Shown here: positions 1-7,149 of the stretch, one piece after another
How the letters are laid out: each line of letters begins with the position of its first letter
How positions within the stretch are numbered: position 1 is the first letter of the stretch
Source: Methylacidiphilum sp.
GTDB taxonomy: Bacteria > Verrucomicrobiota > Verrucomicrobiia > CAIQCK01
DNA: 11,701 bases
Assembly (NCBI GenBank): GCA_020718125.1
Contig: DYDC01000058.1
Location: 1-11,701, forward strand
Direction: 5' to 3'
Position numbers and translations under genes: made by a program
Notes under the pieces: generated by a model
Database searches by the model: none
What the model was told of the DNA's origin: nothing
What the model saw: the letters and a program-made list of their open reading frames with translations, nothing else

Positions 1-457
1 GTGGACGTGCCGCGCCAGCGCAACACGCGGGAGGAGAACGCCACGATCAAGGGCAGCGGTGCCCCGGCGGAGTGGGCGCAACAGCCGGGACTCGCATAAG
101 CTGGCGCCGCTGGTCGGCCCCACCGATGGCGAGGTGTATGCCGACAGCGCGTATCGGAGCGCGGAGACGGAAGCGATGTTGGCGGCCAAACAAATTACCA
201 GTCAGGTGCAGGAACGGGCGTATCGGAACCGGCCGCTGAACGAGGAACAGAAGGAGCGCAATCGGCGGAAATCGTCGGTGCGGGCGCGGATTGAGCGTGT
301 GTTTGGCTACATGAGCCAGACGATGAAGGGGTTTCATTGGCGCTACATCGGGAGGCGACGCAACGCCGCCGCGATTGGATTCATCAACTTGATCTACAAC
401 TGGGCGCGCTATGAACAGATCGTGCGGTTGAAGTTGTTACCGCTGCGAGCCATCTGA
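1..457 (+). pseudogene. IS5-family transposase remnant, internally deleted
   Basis: This is the C-terminal part of an IS5-type DDE transposase; the 5' part lies outside the window. Bases 1-96 read VDVPRQRNTREENA... and then APAEWAQQP before TAA at 97-99. From about base 86 the homology continues in another frame as SRDSHKLAPLVGPTDGEVYA and runs to the TGA at 455-457. Intact relatives should have about 50 codons between these blocks, so I infer a deletion of the middle of the catalytic domain that also shifts the frame. Retained are the second acidic block (YADSAYRS), the basic stretch ERAYRNRPLNEEQKERNRR and the terminal glutamate block (RARIERVFGYM). The first catalytic Asp would lie just left of base 1. 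The element should be dead in cis. I could not identify a terminal inverted repeat or target duplication. Family assignment is confident; the size of the deletion is from memory of relatives. Confidence 0.85.
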
Positions 458-542
458 AATGGAAATTCAAAACCACAAAGGCAAGAAAACGATCCAACCT
501 CAAGGAGTCAAAATGATGAAACCAACCACCGAAGGAGTCGCC

Positions 543-3080
543 ATGACCGAAACCAAACAAGAAACCGAACCCAAACCCTCAACAATATTCCGTAAAATAG
601 TTGCCGGAGGTTCCCTCATGTTGCTCGCGGTCGCGGCGCGCGCCGACGATCCGCTGGCGTGGCCCCAAGCGACGAAGGAATCCCGGCCGTGGAGCTACTG
701 GTGGTGGCTCGGCAGCGCGGTGGACGAGAAAAACCTGACGAGGGAGTTGACGCGCTACCGCGACGCGGGCTGGGGCGGCGTCCATATCATCCCGATTTAT
801 GGCGCGAAAGGGTATGAGGAGAAGTTCATCGAATACCTCAGCCCGAAATGGATGGAGATGCTCCGGCACACCTGTTCCGAAGCCAAACGGCTCGGCCTGG
901 GCGTGGACATGACCACCGGCACGGGCTGGTGTTTCGGCGGCCCCAACGTCTCCACGGAGCACGCTTGCGCGAAGGTGGAGGTGAAAGAAGTCGAGGAGAA
1001 CGGCAAGAAGGCATTTCACGTTTCGCAGAAGCCGACCTCGAAAGTGAAGCGCGCTGCGCCGGGCGGCGAGGGGTTCATGCTGAACCCGCTCTACGCCGAC
1101 GCCATCCGCCACTGGCTGGTGCGGTTCACCGACGCGTTCGCGGGCTACGACGGTCCGAAGCCGCGGGCGCAGTATCACGACTCGTTCGAGTATCGCGTGG
1201 ATTGGTCGCCGGACTTGCTTGCGCAGTTCGAGAAACGGCGTGGCTACCGGCTTCAGAGCGAGTTCCCGGCGTTCTTCAGCAAGGGGAACAACGACCACGT
1301 CGCGCGGTTGAAGTGCGACTACCGCGAGACGATCTCCGACATGATGATCGAGGACTCGATGCCGCTCTGGTTCAACTGGTGCCGCGAGCGCGGCTTCCTC
1401 ACGCGCAACCAGGCGCACGGCTCGCCGGGCAACCTGCTCGATCTCTACGCGCTCGCCGACATCCCGGAGACGGAGATGTTCAACATGGACCGCCGGCCGC
1501 TGGTGGCCAAGTTCGCCTCCTCGGCGGCGCGCGTTGCGGGCCGCAATCTCGTCGCGTCGGAAACCGGCACGTGGCTGGCCGAGCATTTCACCGAGCGGCT
1601 CGGCGACGTGAGTGGCCTGCTCGACGACCTGTTCATTTCCGGCATCAACCACATCGTCTTCCACGGCACGTGCTATTCGCCGGACGAGGCGGGCTGGCCC
1701 GGCTGGCTGTTCTACGCCTCTACCGAGATGAACCCGCGCAATTCCATCTGGCGCGACGTGCCCGCCCTCGCAGGCTACATCGCGCGTTGCCAATCCGTGC
1801 TCCAGTCGGGCCGGCCCGACAACGACGTGCTGGTTTATTGGCCGATCTACGATGTCTGGCACAAAGCGACTGGTCTGGCCGAGAATCTCACGGTTCACGG
1901 AGCCGAGTGGTTTGGCAGCCAGCCGATCAGCAAGCTGGCGGAGAGACTCTGGTCACGCGGATTCACGTTCGACTACATCTCCGACCGGCAGTTGGCGGCG
2001 TTGAAGGCGGCGGGTCGTGTCATCGTGGTGCCCGCGACGGAGCGCCTGCCGCTGAAGACGATGGAGCATCTGCTGCGCTTGGCCGAGGGCGGCGCGACGG
2101 TGATCTTCGACGAGACACTGCCGAAGGACGTGCCGGGCTTGCGCGACCTGGAGGCGCGGCGGGCCGAACTGAAGAAGCTCAACGAGCGAGCGACAAAGCG
2201 CGGCCACATCGGCGACGCGGAGGCACTGCTGGTGAAGGCCGGCGTGGCGCGTGAGCCGATGGTGGATCATGCGGGGCTGCTGTTCATCCGCCGCAAACTC
2301 AGCGATGGCCGCTATTACTTCATCGCCAACCGCGGCGACAAGCCCGTGGACGGCTGGCTGCCGCTCGCGCAGAAGGCGAAGTCAGTGGCCATCATGGATC
2401 CCATGACGGGGCGCGCTGGCGTGGGAGCGATGGCGGATGAAACGAAGGTTTATCTACAGCTTGCGCCCCGCGACTCCGTCGTGCTGCGGACGTTCACCGA
2501 CCGCAAGCTGGATGGCCCGGCGTGGGCCTATTGGAAACCAGCCGGCGACCCCATCACGCTCGCCGGCACGTGGACGGTAAAGTTCCTCCACGGTGGCACG
2601 ACACTGCCGGCGTCGTTCAAGACAACCAGGCTGGCGTCGTGGACCGAGCTTGGCGGCGAGGACGCGCGGAGTTTTGCCGGCACGGCGCGCTACACCCTCG
2701 CGTTTGATGCGCCTGCGACAACCGCCGCCGGTTGGTGGCTCGACCTCGGCAACGTCTGCCAGAGCGCCCGTGTGCGCCTGAACGACCGCGACTTTGGCGC
2801 GGCGATCAAACCACCATTCCGTGTGGCGCTGGACGGGCTGAAGCCGAAGGGCAACCTGCTCGAAATGGAAGCGACCAACGTCGCCGCCAATCGCGTCCGC
2901 GACCTCGACCGGCGCGGGGTGAAGTGGCGCAACTTCTACGACATCAACTTCGTCAACATCAACTACAAGCCCTTCGACGCCTCCAACTGGCCTCTGGCTG
3001 AATCGGGCCTGCTGGGGCCGGTAAAGCTGGTTCCGGTCAAAAGGCTGGTGGTTGGCGTCAATCCACCGACCCAGCACTGA
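543..3080 (+). CDS. Exported GH106-like alpha-L-rhamnosidase
   Basis: This is a predicted exo-acting glycoside hydrolase of the GH106 (Glyco_hydro_106) type, which releases alpha-L-rhamnose from plant or algal polysaccharides and glycosides. From ATG 543 it has 845 residues. A hydrophobic segment IVAGGSLMLLAVA ends in ARA at residue 34, a plausible signal peptidase I site, so it is probably exported. The N-terminal catalytic signature (WSYWWWLGSAV, residues about 51-60, then GWGGVHI and TGTGWCFGGPNVS) is typical. Further conserved blocks are HDSFEYRVDW (212-221), NQAHGSPGNLLDLYALADIP, ASETGTW (E340), GTCYSPDEAGWPGWLFYAST and VYWPIYDVWH. The C-terminal 200 residues form a GH2-like beta-sandwich ending in INFVNINYKPFDASNWPL. 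E340, E311 and the HDSFE acids are candidate catalytic or metal ligands, not assigned. AAGGAG sits five bases before ATG 543; ATG 513 has an equally good site and ATG 459 has none. The gene directly follows IS5 debris and may use a promoter in it. Confidence 0.85.
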   Translation: MTETKQETEPKPSTIFRKIVAGGSLMLLAVAARADDPLAWPQATKESRPWSYWWWLGSAVDEKNLTRELTRYRDAGWGGVHIIPIYGAKGYEEKFIEYLSPKWMEMLRHTCSEAKRLGLGVDMTTGTGWCFGGPNVSTEHACAKVEVKEVEENGKKAFHVSQKPTSKVKRAAPGGEGFMLNPLYADAIRHWLVRFTDAFAGYDGPKPRAQYHDSFEYRVDWSPDLLAQFEKRRGYRLQSEFPAFFSKGNNDHVARLKCDYRETISDMMIEDSMPLWFNWCRERGFLTRNQAHGSPGNLLDLYALADIPETEMFNMDRRPLVAKFASSAARVAGRNLVASETGTWLAEHFTERLGDVSGLLDDLFISGINHIVFHGTCYSPDEAGWPGWLFYASTEMNPRNSIWRDVPALAGYIARCQSVLQSGRPDNDVLVYWPIYDVWHKATGLAENLTVHGAEWFGSQPISKLAERLWSRGFTFDYISDRQLAALKAAGRVIVVPATERLPLKTMEHLLRLAEGGATVIFDETLPKDVPGLRDLEARRAELKKLNERATKRGHIGDAEALLVKAGVAREPMVDHAGLLFIRRKLSDGRYYFIANRGDKPVDGWLPLAQKAKSVAIMDPMTGRAGVGAMADETKVYLQLAPRDSVVLRTFTDRKLDGPAWAYWKPAGDPITLAGTWTVKFLHGGTTLPASFKTTRLASWTELGGEDARSFAGTARYTLAFDAPATTAAGWWLDLGNVCQSARVRLNDRDFGAAIKPPFRVALDGLKPKGNLLEMEATNVAANRVRDLDRRGVKWRNFYDINFVNINYKPFDASNWPLAESGLLGPVKLVPVKRLVVGVNPPTQH

Positions 3081-3086
3081 CCCGCA

Positions 3087-3106
3087 AGTTCGCTTGCCAG
3101 CGAACT
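3087..3106 (+). terminator. Stem-loop just after the GH106 gene
   Basis: A perfect 7-bp inverted repeat AGTTCGC / GCGAACT with a six-base loop (TTGCCA) begins six bases after the stop codon at 3078-3080. The position suits a transcription terminator or an mRNA 3'-end stabiliser. No T-run follows, so a canonical intrinsic terminator is not shown. Confidence 0.4.
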
Positions 3107-3390
3107 GGATAATCCTCGGTCAAGCAGCCAAATGGGATGCTGTCTGCTTACGATTCAAGGACTTAGCTTTTCCGTGGGCTGTTCTATTCTTACCGGCGTG
3201 TCACAAAGTCGCCACACGTTTGCCACAGTCGAGCGCCAAGATTTCCCATCGAAACGCTTAAGCCCCACTTGAAAAGTAGGATGGGCTTGGCTAGTATCGG
3301 CGGCTTTCCGCTTGCTGGGAATAGCCAGCCGGTGGAGTGAAGCAATACCAGATTATTGAGAGTCAGACACTGAACTGGAAAATCAAGTTT
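3107..3390. other. Intergenic region with promoter, no gene seen
   Basis: No convincing coding sequence lies here. Composition is visibly lower in GC than the flanking genes. It contains the candidate promoter at 3269-3297. A second imperfect hairpin spans 3260-3288: outer arms AAGCCC / GGGCTT and inner ACTT-GAA-AAGT, overlapping the -35 element. A GTG at 3337 opens the same frame as the following DUF2934 gene but has no clear ribosome-binding site. Confidence 0.6.
3269..3297 (+). promoter_or_regulatory. Sigma70-like promoter of the DUF2934 pair
   Basis: TTGAAA (3269-3274, five of six consensus bases) is separated by exactly 17 bp from TAGTAT (3292-3297, four of six). Transcription would start near 3304, leaving an 85-90-base leader before ATG 3391. 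The -35 element lies inside the 3260-3288 hairpin, which could therefore act as an operator. This is inferred from consensus matching only. Confidence 0.45.
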
Positions 3391-3741
3391 ATGAAAGCGA
3401 ACAGTCAAATGAACATGAATCGGAAACCCAGCCTCGGTCACGACGTGGACCGCTGGCTGAAGGCCCTTGAAGAAGACCAGATTGCCCGGCGCGCCCGCGA
3501 GATCTACCAGCGTAATGGCGCGCAACCCGGCCGCGACATCGAGAACTGGTTGCAGGCCGAGGTGGAGATGAAACGGGAACTTGAGCAGATCGAAGTGACC
3601 TCGGAGCCGGAGATTGTGGTTACCGCGACCCGGACCCGCGGCGGCCAGCTTCGGGTCAAGTCCCTGTCAGTCCGCGCACCGCGCGCGGCCTCGGCCGCCA
3701 GCAAGGCAGTCAAGACAATCAACAGCAGCAATCAGGACTGA
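3391..3741 (+). CDS. DUF2934 protein, first tandem copy
   Basis: This small soluble protein (116 residues from ATG 3391) belongs to DUF2934, whose function is not established. The family motif occupies residues about 31-64: IARRAREIYQRNGAQPGRD, then ENWLQAEVEMKREL. The motif is a short amphipathic helical segment with the conserved G-x-x-G-R-D turn and the W-L-x-A-E block. The remainder is a low-complexity tail rich in Arg, Ala and Ser (RAPRAASAASKAVK), which could contact nucleic acid; that is speculative. The start is uncertain: GTG 3337 would add 18 residues and ATG 3409 would remove 6, and none has a strong ribosome-binding site. The stop TGA directly abuts an ATG at 3742 in the same frame as the second copy, so the two genes are almost certainly co-transcribed. 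Confidence 0.75.
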   Translation: MKANSQMNMNRKPSLGHDVDRWLKALEEDQIARRAREIYQRNGAQPGRDIENWLQAEVEMKRELEQIEVTSEPEIVVTATRTRGGQLRVKSLSVRAPRAASAASKAVKTINSSNQD

Positions 3742-3753
3742 ATGGGAGTTTTT

Positions 3754-4041
3754 ATGACAAACACCATCCAACACGAAGAAATCGCCAAGCGCGCTTACGA
3801 GATCTATCTCGGCAATGGCGCCCAACCCGGCCGCGACCAAGAGAACTGGCTGCAGGCTGAAGCGGAATTGCACGGCGAACTGCAACAGCAGGTCTCCGCA
3901 ATCGCCAAGACCGTGCCGGCTCCCCAGCCGTCCCTCGCGGCGACGATCCGCCAGACCTTGAAGCCGCGCGCCGTCGCGCCGGCCCCGGCCGCAAAGCCGG
4001 CGGCCAAGCGCAAGACGGCCAGCCGCATCAAGCTGAGCTAA
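3754..4041 (+). CDS. DUF2934 protein, second tandem copy
   Basis: This is a 95-residue paralogue of the preceding gene. The DUF2934 motif spans residues 9-42 (EIAKRAYEIYLGNGAQPGRD, then ENWLQAEAELHGEL). It is strikingly similar to the first copy at both protein and DNA level: the stretch encoding NGAQPGRD differs by very few bases, pointing to local duplication. ATG 3754 is preferred because GGGAG (3744-3748) precedes it with a five-base spacer; ATG 3742, immediately after the upstream stop, would add four residues. After the motif comes a Pro/Ala/Lys-rich basic tail (APAPAAKPAAKRKTASRIK). The stop codon TAA (4039-4041) overlaps the stop of the convergent DUF523 gene in the sequence CTAA. Function is unknown. 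Confidence 0.85.
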   Translation: MTNTIQHEEIAKRAYEIYLGNGAQPGRDQENWLQAEAELHGELQQQVSAIAKTVPAPQPSLAATIRQTLKPRAVAPAPAAKPAAKRKTASRIKLS

Positions 4042-4526
4042 GCGCGCGGCCCACCGGGCTGCCCGTCCAACTCTTCCTCGGAAATCACGCGCAGTTCCTC
4101 GCGCGACAGCAGAGATGCTGTCACGCCTTGGCCCGCGATGCGCCGGCTTTTTCCGTCCGCGTCCCGCGTGTAAGTCCGCCGGCAACCGCACGACGGGCTG
4201 TTTTCCTTGAGGATCGCCATCGTCGCGCCAGCCGTCTTTGCGATCTGCAATGTCTCGCGCGCGCCACGGATGAAGTGTGCCGTCACATCGCGCCCTTCGC
4301 GGTCCAACACTCGCGCGAGGCCCGCAATCACGTCCGCGCCCGTGCCACCGACGATGTCCGCCTCCACGCGTGGCGCGGGCAATCCGCCGAGTTGCTCCGG
4401 ACAAATGGGAAGCGCGCGGCCTTCGGCGACGAGTTTCGCGATGCGCGGGTCGAGCTTGTTGCCGCCGTCGTGGCGGCAGTTCACGCCGGCGAGACACGCG
4501 CTGACGAGGCAGATCGTCTTTTTCAC
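4038..4526 (-). CDS. DUF523 / TudS-like [4Fe-4S] thiouracil desulfidase
   Basis: This 162-residue protein belongs to DUF523. The characterised members (TudS) use a [4Fe-4S] cluster held by three cysteines to remove sulfur from thiouracil and 4-thio-UMP, giving uracil or UMP and sulfide. The family motifs are complete: CLVSACLAG (C11) followed by CRHDG, ICPEQLGGLPAPR (C42, E44), and LKENSPSCG (S110, C113). These are the expected cluster-ligand and active-site blocks. The start is GTG 4526: its GTGA overlaps the ThiI stop, and homology begins at MKKTICLVSAC. An ATG at 4568 would add 14 atypical residues. The overlap implies translational coupling to ThiI, which makes 4-thiouridine in tRNA. That context favours a 4-thiouridine salvage role, but not every DUF523 protein has been tested. 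The 3' end overlaps the convergent DUF2934 stop by four bases. Confidence 0.85.
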   Translation of the reverse strand: MKKTICLVSACLAGVNCRHDGGNKLDPRIAKLVAEGRALPICPEQLGGLPAPRVEADIVGGTGADVIAGLARVLDREGRDVTAHFIRGARETLQIAKTAGATMAILKENSPSCGCRRTYTRDADGKSRRIAGQGVTASLLSREELRVISEEELDGQPGGPRA

Positions 4527-5767
4527 GGCGACACAACCGGGTCGCGCGGGGCTTCCGTCGCGCCGCACTCGACCACTTCGCCCGTCTTATAGTGGAACCG
4601 CTCCAGTGTCGCGCCCGCGACGCCGAGCTTGATGAGCGCCTCGACGTCGAGCGCGCTCTCGGCCTGCGTCGCGGTGTCGGCCTGTGAGTGGATGATGGGA
4701 TTCTTTGGCATGAACAGCGGGCAGCAGTCCTCGAACTTCTGCGACGACGTCGCGTAGGTGCCGAGCAACCGCGCGCGGTGCATGATTTCCTCCTTGTCGA
4801 AGCCGATCAGCGGCCGATAGACCGGCAGCCGCGCCACATCGTTGACGGTCTGCAAATTGTGGAGCGTCTGCGAGGCGACCTGCGCGAGGCTGTCGCCCGT
4901 GACGAGGCCGAGGCAGTTCTCGCGCCGGGCGAGCCGCTCGGCGATGCGCAGCATCATCCGCCGGTAAAGGATGATCCGGAACGGCGCGGGTGCCTTGGCC
5001 ACGATGTGGCGCTGGATTTCCTCGAAGGGCGCCATCCAGAGAAACGAGTTGAACTGCCACGGCGTGAGCCGCCGCGCCAGCTCGCGCGCGACCGGCGCGG
5101 ACGACTGGCCCGCGCGCTCCGGCGTCGCGTGGAAATGCGTGAAGAGCACCTTGGCGCCGCGCTTCATCATGAACCACGCCGCCACCGCCGAGTCGAATCC
5201 GCCGCTCAACAGGCACATCACGCGCCCAGCCGTGCCGACCGACATGCCGCCGGGGCCGGCCAGCTTGTCCACGCTCACCAGCACCAGGTCGCGCATGATC
5301 TCGATCGAACAGGTGCGCTCCGGCGCATCGAGGTTCACAGCCACCTGTGGCCCAAACGCCTCCTGCGCGCGGACCTTCAGCATCCCGCCGACTGCCCGCT
5401 CCACCTCAAGGCTCATCATTGGATAGGTCTTGTCGGCGCGCTTGACGCGCACCGCGAACGTCGCGAAAGGCCGCTCGCGCAACATCGCCCACGCCGTCTC
5501 CGCGATGGCGGCGGGTTCGCGTCCCGACTCGTGCGCGACGGCGAAGTTCGCCACGCCGAACACGCGCCGGACGCGGTCGAGCACCGGTTCCAGCGGCGCG
5601 TCGTCGCCCAGCCACACCGTGATGCGGCCCTCCGGGTGCGTGATGCGGTCCACCGGCAGGCCCTCGAGCGCGGCAGCGAGATTGTGCTTGAGCTTGCCGA
5701 CGAAGAAGCCGCGGTTGCCCGCCTTCAGGGCAATCTCATGGTAGTGGATCAGAATCGCGCGTCGCAT
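4523..5767 (-). CDS. thiI: ThiI tRNA 4-thiouridine synthetase (no rhodanese domain)
   Basis: ThiI activates U8 of tRNA by adenylation and transfers sulfur to form 4-thiouridine; in some bacteria it also delivers sulfur for thiamine thiazole. From ATG 5767 it has 414 residues. The order is an N-terminal ferredoxin-like region (ILIHYHEIALKAGNRGFF), a THUMP domain (about 70-170), the PP-loop ATPase (LLSGGFDSAVAAW, about 186-198) and the TGDSLAQVASQTLHNL block. FEDCCPLFMPKNP (about 345-357) carries the conserved catalytic cysteine pair. The protein ends shortly after, so the rhodanese domain of the 482-residue E. coli enzyme is absent, as in many Gram-positive and archaeal forms. Sulfur must then come directly from a cysteine desulfurase or from sulfide. 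ATG 5779 is an alternative start; 5767 matches the usual N terminus and has GAGG close upstream. The stop overlaps the DUF523 start. Confidence 0.93.
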   Translation of the reverse strand: MRRAILIHYHEIALKAGNRGFFVGKLKHNLAAALEGLPVDRITHPEGRITVWLGDDAPLEPVLDRVRRVFGVANFAVAHESGREPAAIAETAWAMLRERPFATFAVRVKRADKTYPMMSLEVERAVGGMLKVRAQEAFGPQVAVNLDAPERTCSIEIMRDLVLVSVDKLAGPGGMSVGTAGRVMCLLSGGFDSAVAAWFMMKRGAKVLFTHFHATPERAGQSSAPVARELARRLTPWQFNSFLWMAPFEEIQRHIVAKAPAPFRIILYRRMMLRIAERLARRENCLGLVTGDSLAQVASQTLHNLQTVNDVARLPVYRPLIGFDKEEIMHRARLLGTYATSSQKFEDCCPLFMPKNPIIHSQADTATQAESALDVEALIKLGVAGATLERFHYKTGEVVECGATEAPRDPVVSP

Positions 5768-5825
5768 CGCCTCTATCATTCACGCCACGAGCGCCGCAGG
5801 CAAGCGGTCTTTCGCGTGCGCGGCC

Positions 5826-7058
5826 TCATTTGTGCGCGGCCCGCATCCGTCGCAGCCGGCGAATGGCGGGCACGCCGATCAGTCCCGACGCGATCAGTGC
5901 CGCCAAGCCGATGAACCACGGCACGTATGCCTCCGGCGTCAGCGCCCGTTCGCGCAGCCCGTCGGCGACGCGGCCCATCGCCCAGTGCGCGAAGCTGGCG
6001 ATGATGCCGTTGACGGTCAGGAACATCCCGAACGTCCGCCCGCGCATCGTGTCCGGCACGCTCTCCAACAACGCTGCCTCCACCACCGGATAACTCGACA
6101 GGATGCAGAAGCCGTAAGCGCACAGCCCGACCCAGACCCACGCGTGCGGCAGCCACGGCACCACGACGGCGCAGCAAGCCGCCGACAACAGAATCAAAGC
6201 AATCGCCGTGAACCGCCGCCGGTCGCTGAACGAGCCGAGCAGCGGGTTGCTCAGCATCCCGACCAGATACATCAGCCCGATGAAAAAGCCCGCCATCTTC
6301 GGCCCGTAACCGTGCGCGCGTTGCAGGAACAGCGAACTGAGCGTCGTCATGCCGCTCGCGCCGAAGTCGCGCAGCATGAACGCCAGCGCCACCAGCCCCA
6401 CCGCCGCCAGCAACGGCCACATGTCGCGCGTGCGGTGCGGCTTTGCCCGCGCCGCCGCGTGCGATGCGCCGATATGCCGGGCCGGCTCGCGTGCGACCAA
6501 CTGAAACAGCACCGCCATCACCATACCCGCCACGGCCAGTTCCAGGCATGGTTGCCGCCAGCCCGCCGTTTGCGCGCGCCAGCCCGCGTAAAGCGGCCCG
6601 ACAAAGAACCCCAGCGACGCGCCCATGCCTGTGCGCCCCAGCGCCCAGCCCGGCCGGTCGGGGAACAGCGACATCATCAGCGCGCTGGCCGGCGGATGAT
6701 AGAAGCTGCCGAACAATCCGCTGACCGCGACGCAGGTCAGCGCCCAGCCGTAACTCGGCGCGAACGCCAGCCCCAGGAAACCCAGCGCGTTCAGGAGCAG
6801 CCCGACCGACATCAGGTGCTTGCGGCTGATCTTGTCGGCAAGCACACCGAGCGGCAGGCTCGCGGCGCAATAGGTCAGCGACTGCATCGTGACCAGCAGC
6901 GTCGCCTGCCAGTCGCTGGTGAGCTGGAGGTCGTGGCGGATCTCCAGATAGAGCGGCACCAGCGCGAGCTGATAGACGTGCGTGAAGGCGTGCAGCGCCG
7001 CCACCAGCCAGAGCGTGGCGAGCCGTTGCGCGCGTGTCGGTTCTTGGGCTTGTTTCAT
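5826..7058 (-). CDS. MFS transporter, fosmidomycin-resistance-like
   Basis: This is a 410-residue inner-membrane transporter of the major facilitator superfamily. Hydrophobic segments fit 12 helices in two halves, separated by a charged loop at about residues 190-212 (REPARHIGASH, AKPHRTRD). Motif A is clear after helix 2 (GVLADKISRK, 71-80), and a weaker copy (LGSFSDRRRF) lies in the second half. HAFTHVYQLALVPLYLEI in helix 1 and GSFYHPPASALMMSLFPD in helix 4-5 resemble the FSR (fosmidomycin resistance) group. The substrate cannot be read from the sequence. It is the first gene of a minus-strand set, 58 bp before thiI, so co-transcription is plausible. It diverges from the glycosidase gene across 91 bp. 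I see no strong ribosome-binding site; a GTTTC/GAAAC dyad straddles the start codon. Confidence 0.88.
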   Translation of the reverse strand: MKQAQEPTRAQRLATLWLVAALHAFTHVYQLALVPLYLEIRHDLQLTSDWQATLLVTMQSLTYCAASLPLGVLADKISRKHLMSVGLLLNALGFLGLAFAPSYGWALTCVAVSGLFGSFYHPPASALMMSLFPDRPGWALGRTGMGASLGFFVGPLYAGWRAQTAGWRQPCLELAVAGMVMAVLFQLVAREPARHIGASHAAARAKPHRTRDMWPLLAAVGLVALAFMLRDFGASGMTTLSSLFLQRAHGYGPKMAGFFIGLMYLVGMLSNPLLGSFSDRRRFTAIALILLSAACCAVVVPWLPHAWVWVGLCAYGFCILSSYPVVEAALLESVPDTMRGRTFGMFLTVNGIIASFAHWAMGRVADGLRERALTPEAYVPWFIGLAALIASGLIGVPAIRRLRRMRAAHK

Positions 7059-7149
7059 ACGAAACGTCAGGCAAAATGCTAGGCGACATGACCGCCAAGC
7101 TCAACGGCAATTGCTGCCGCGCGCGTTGGCGGCCACGGAGCCAAACGCC

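Noticed and set aside
579..1898. A 439-codon minus-strand frame inside the GH106 gene
   Set aside because: Sequence is Arg/His/Val-rich without motifs, opposite a gene with strong family homology; a codon-bias shadow.
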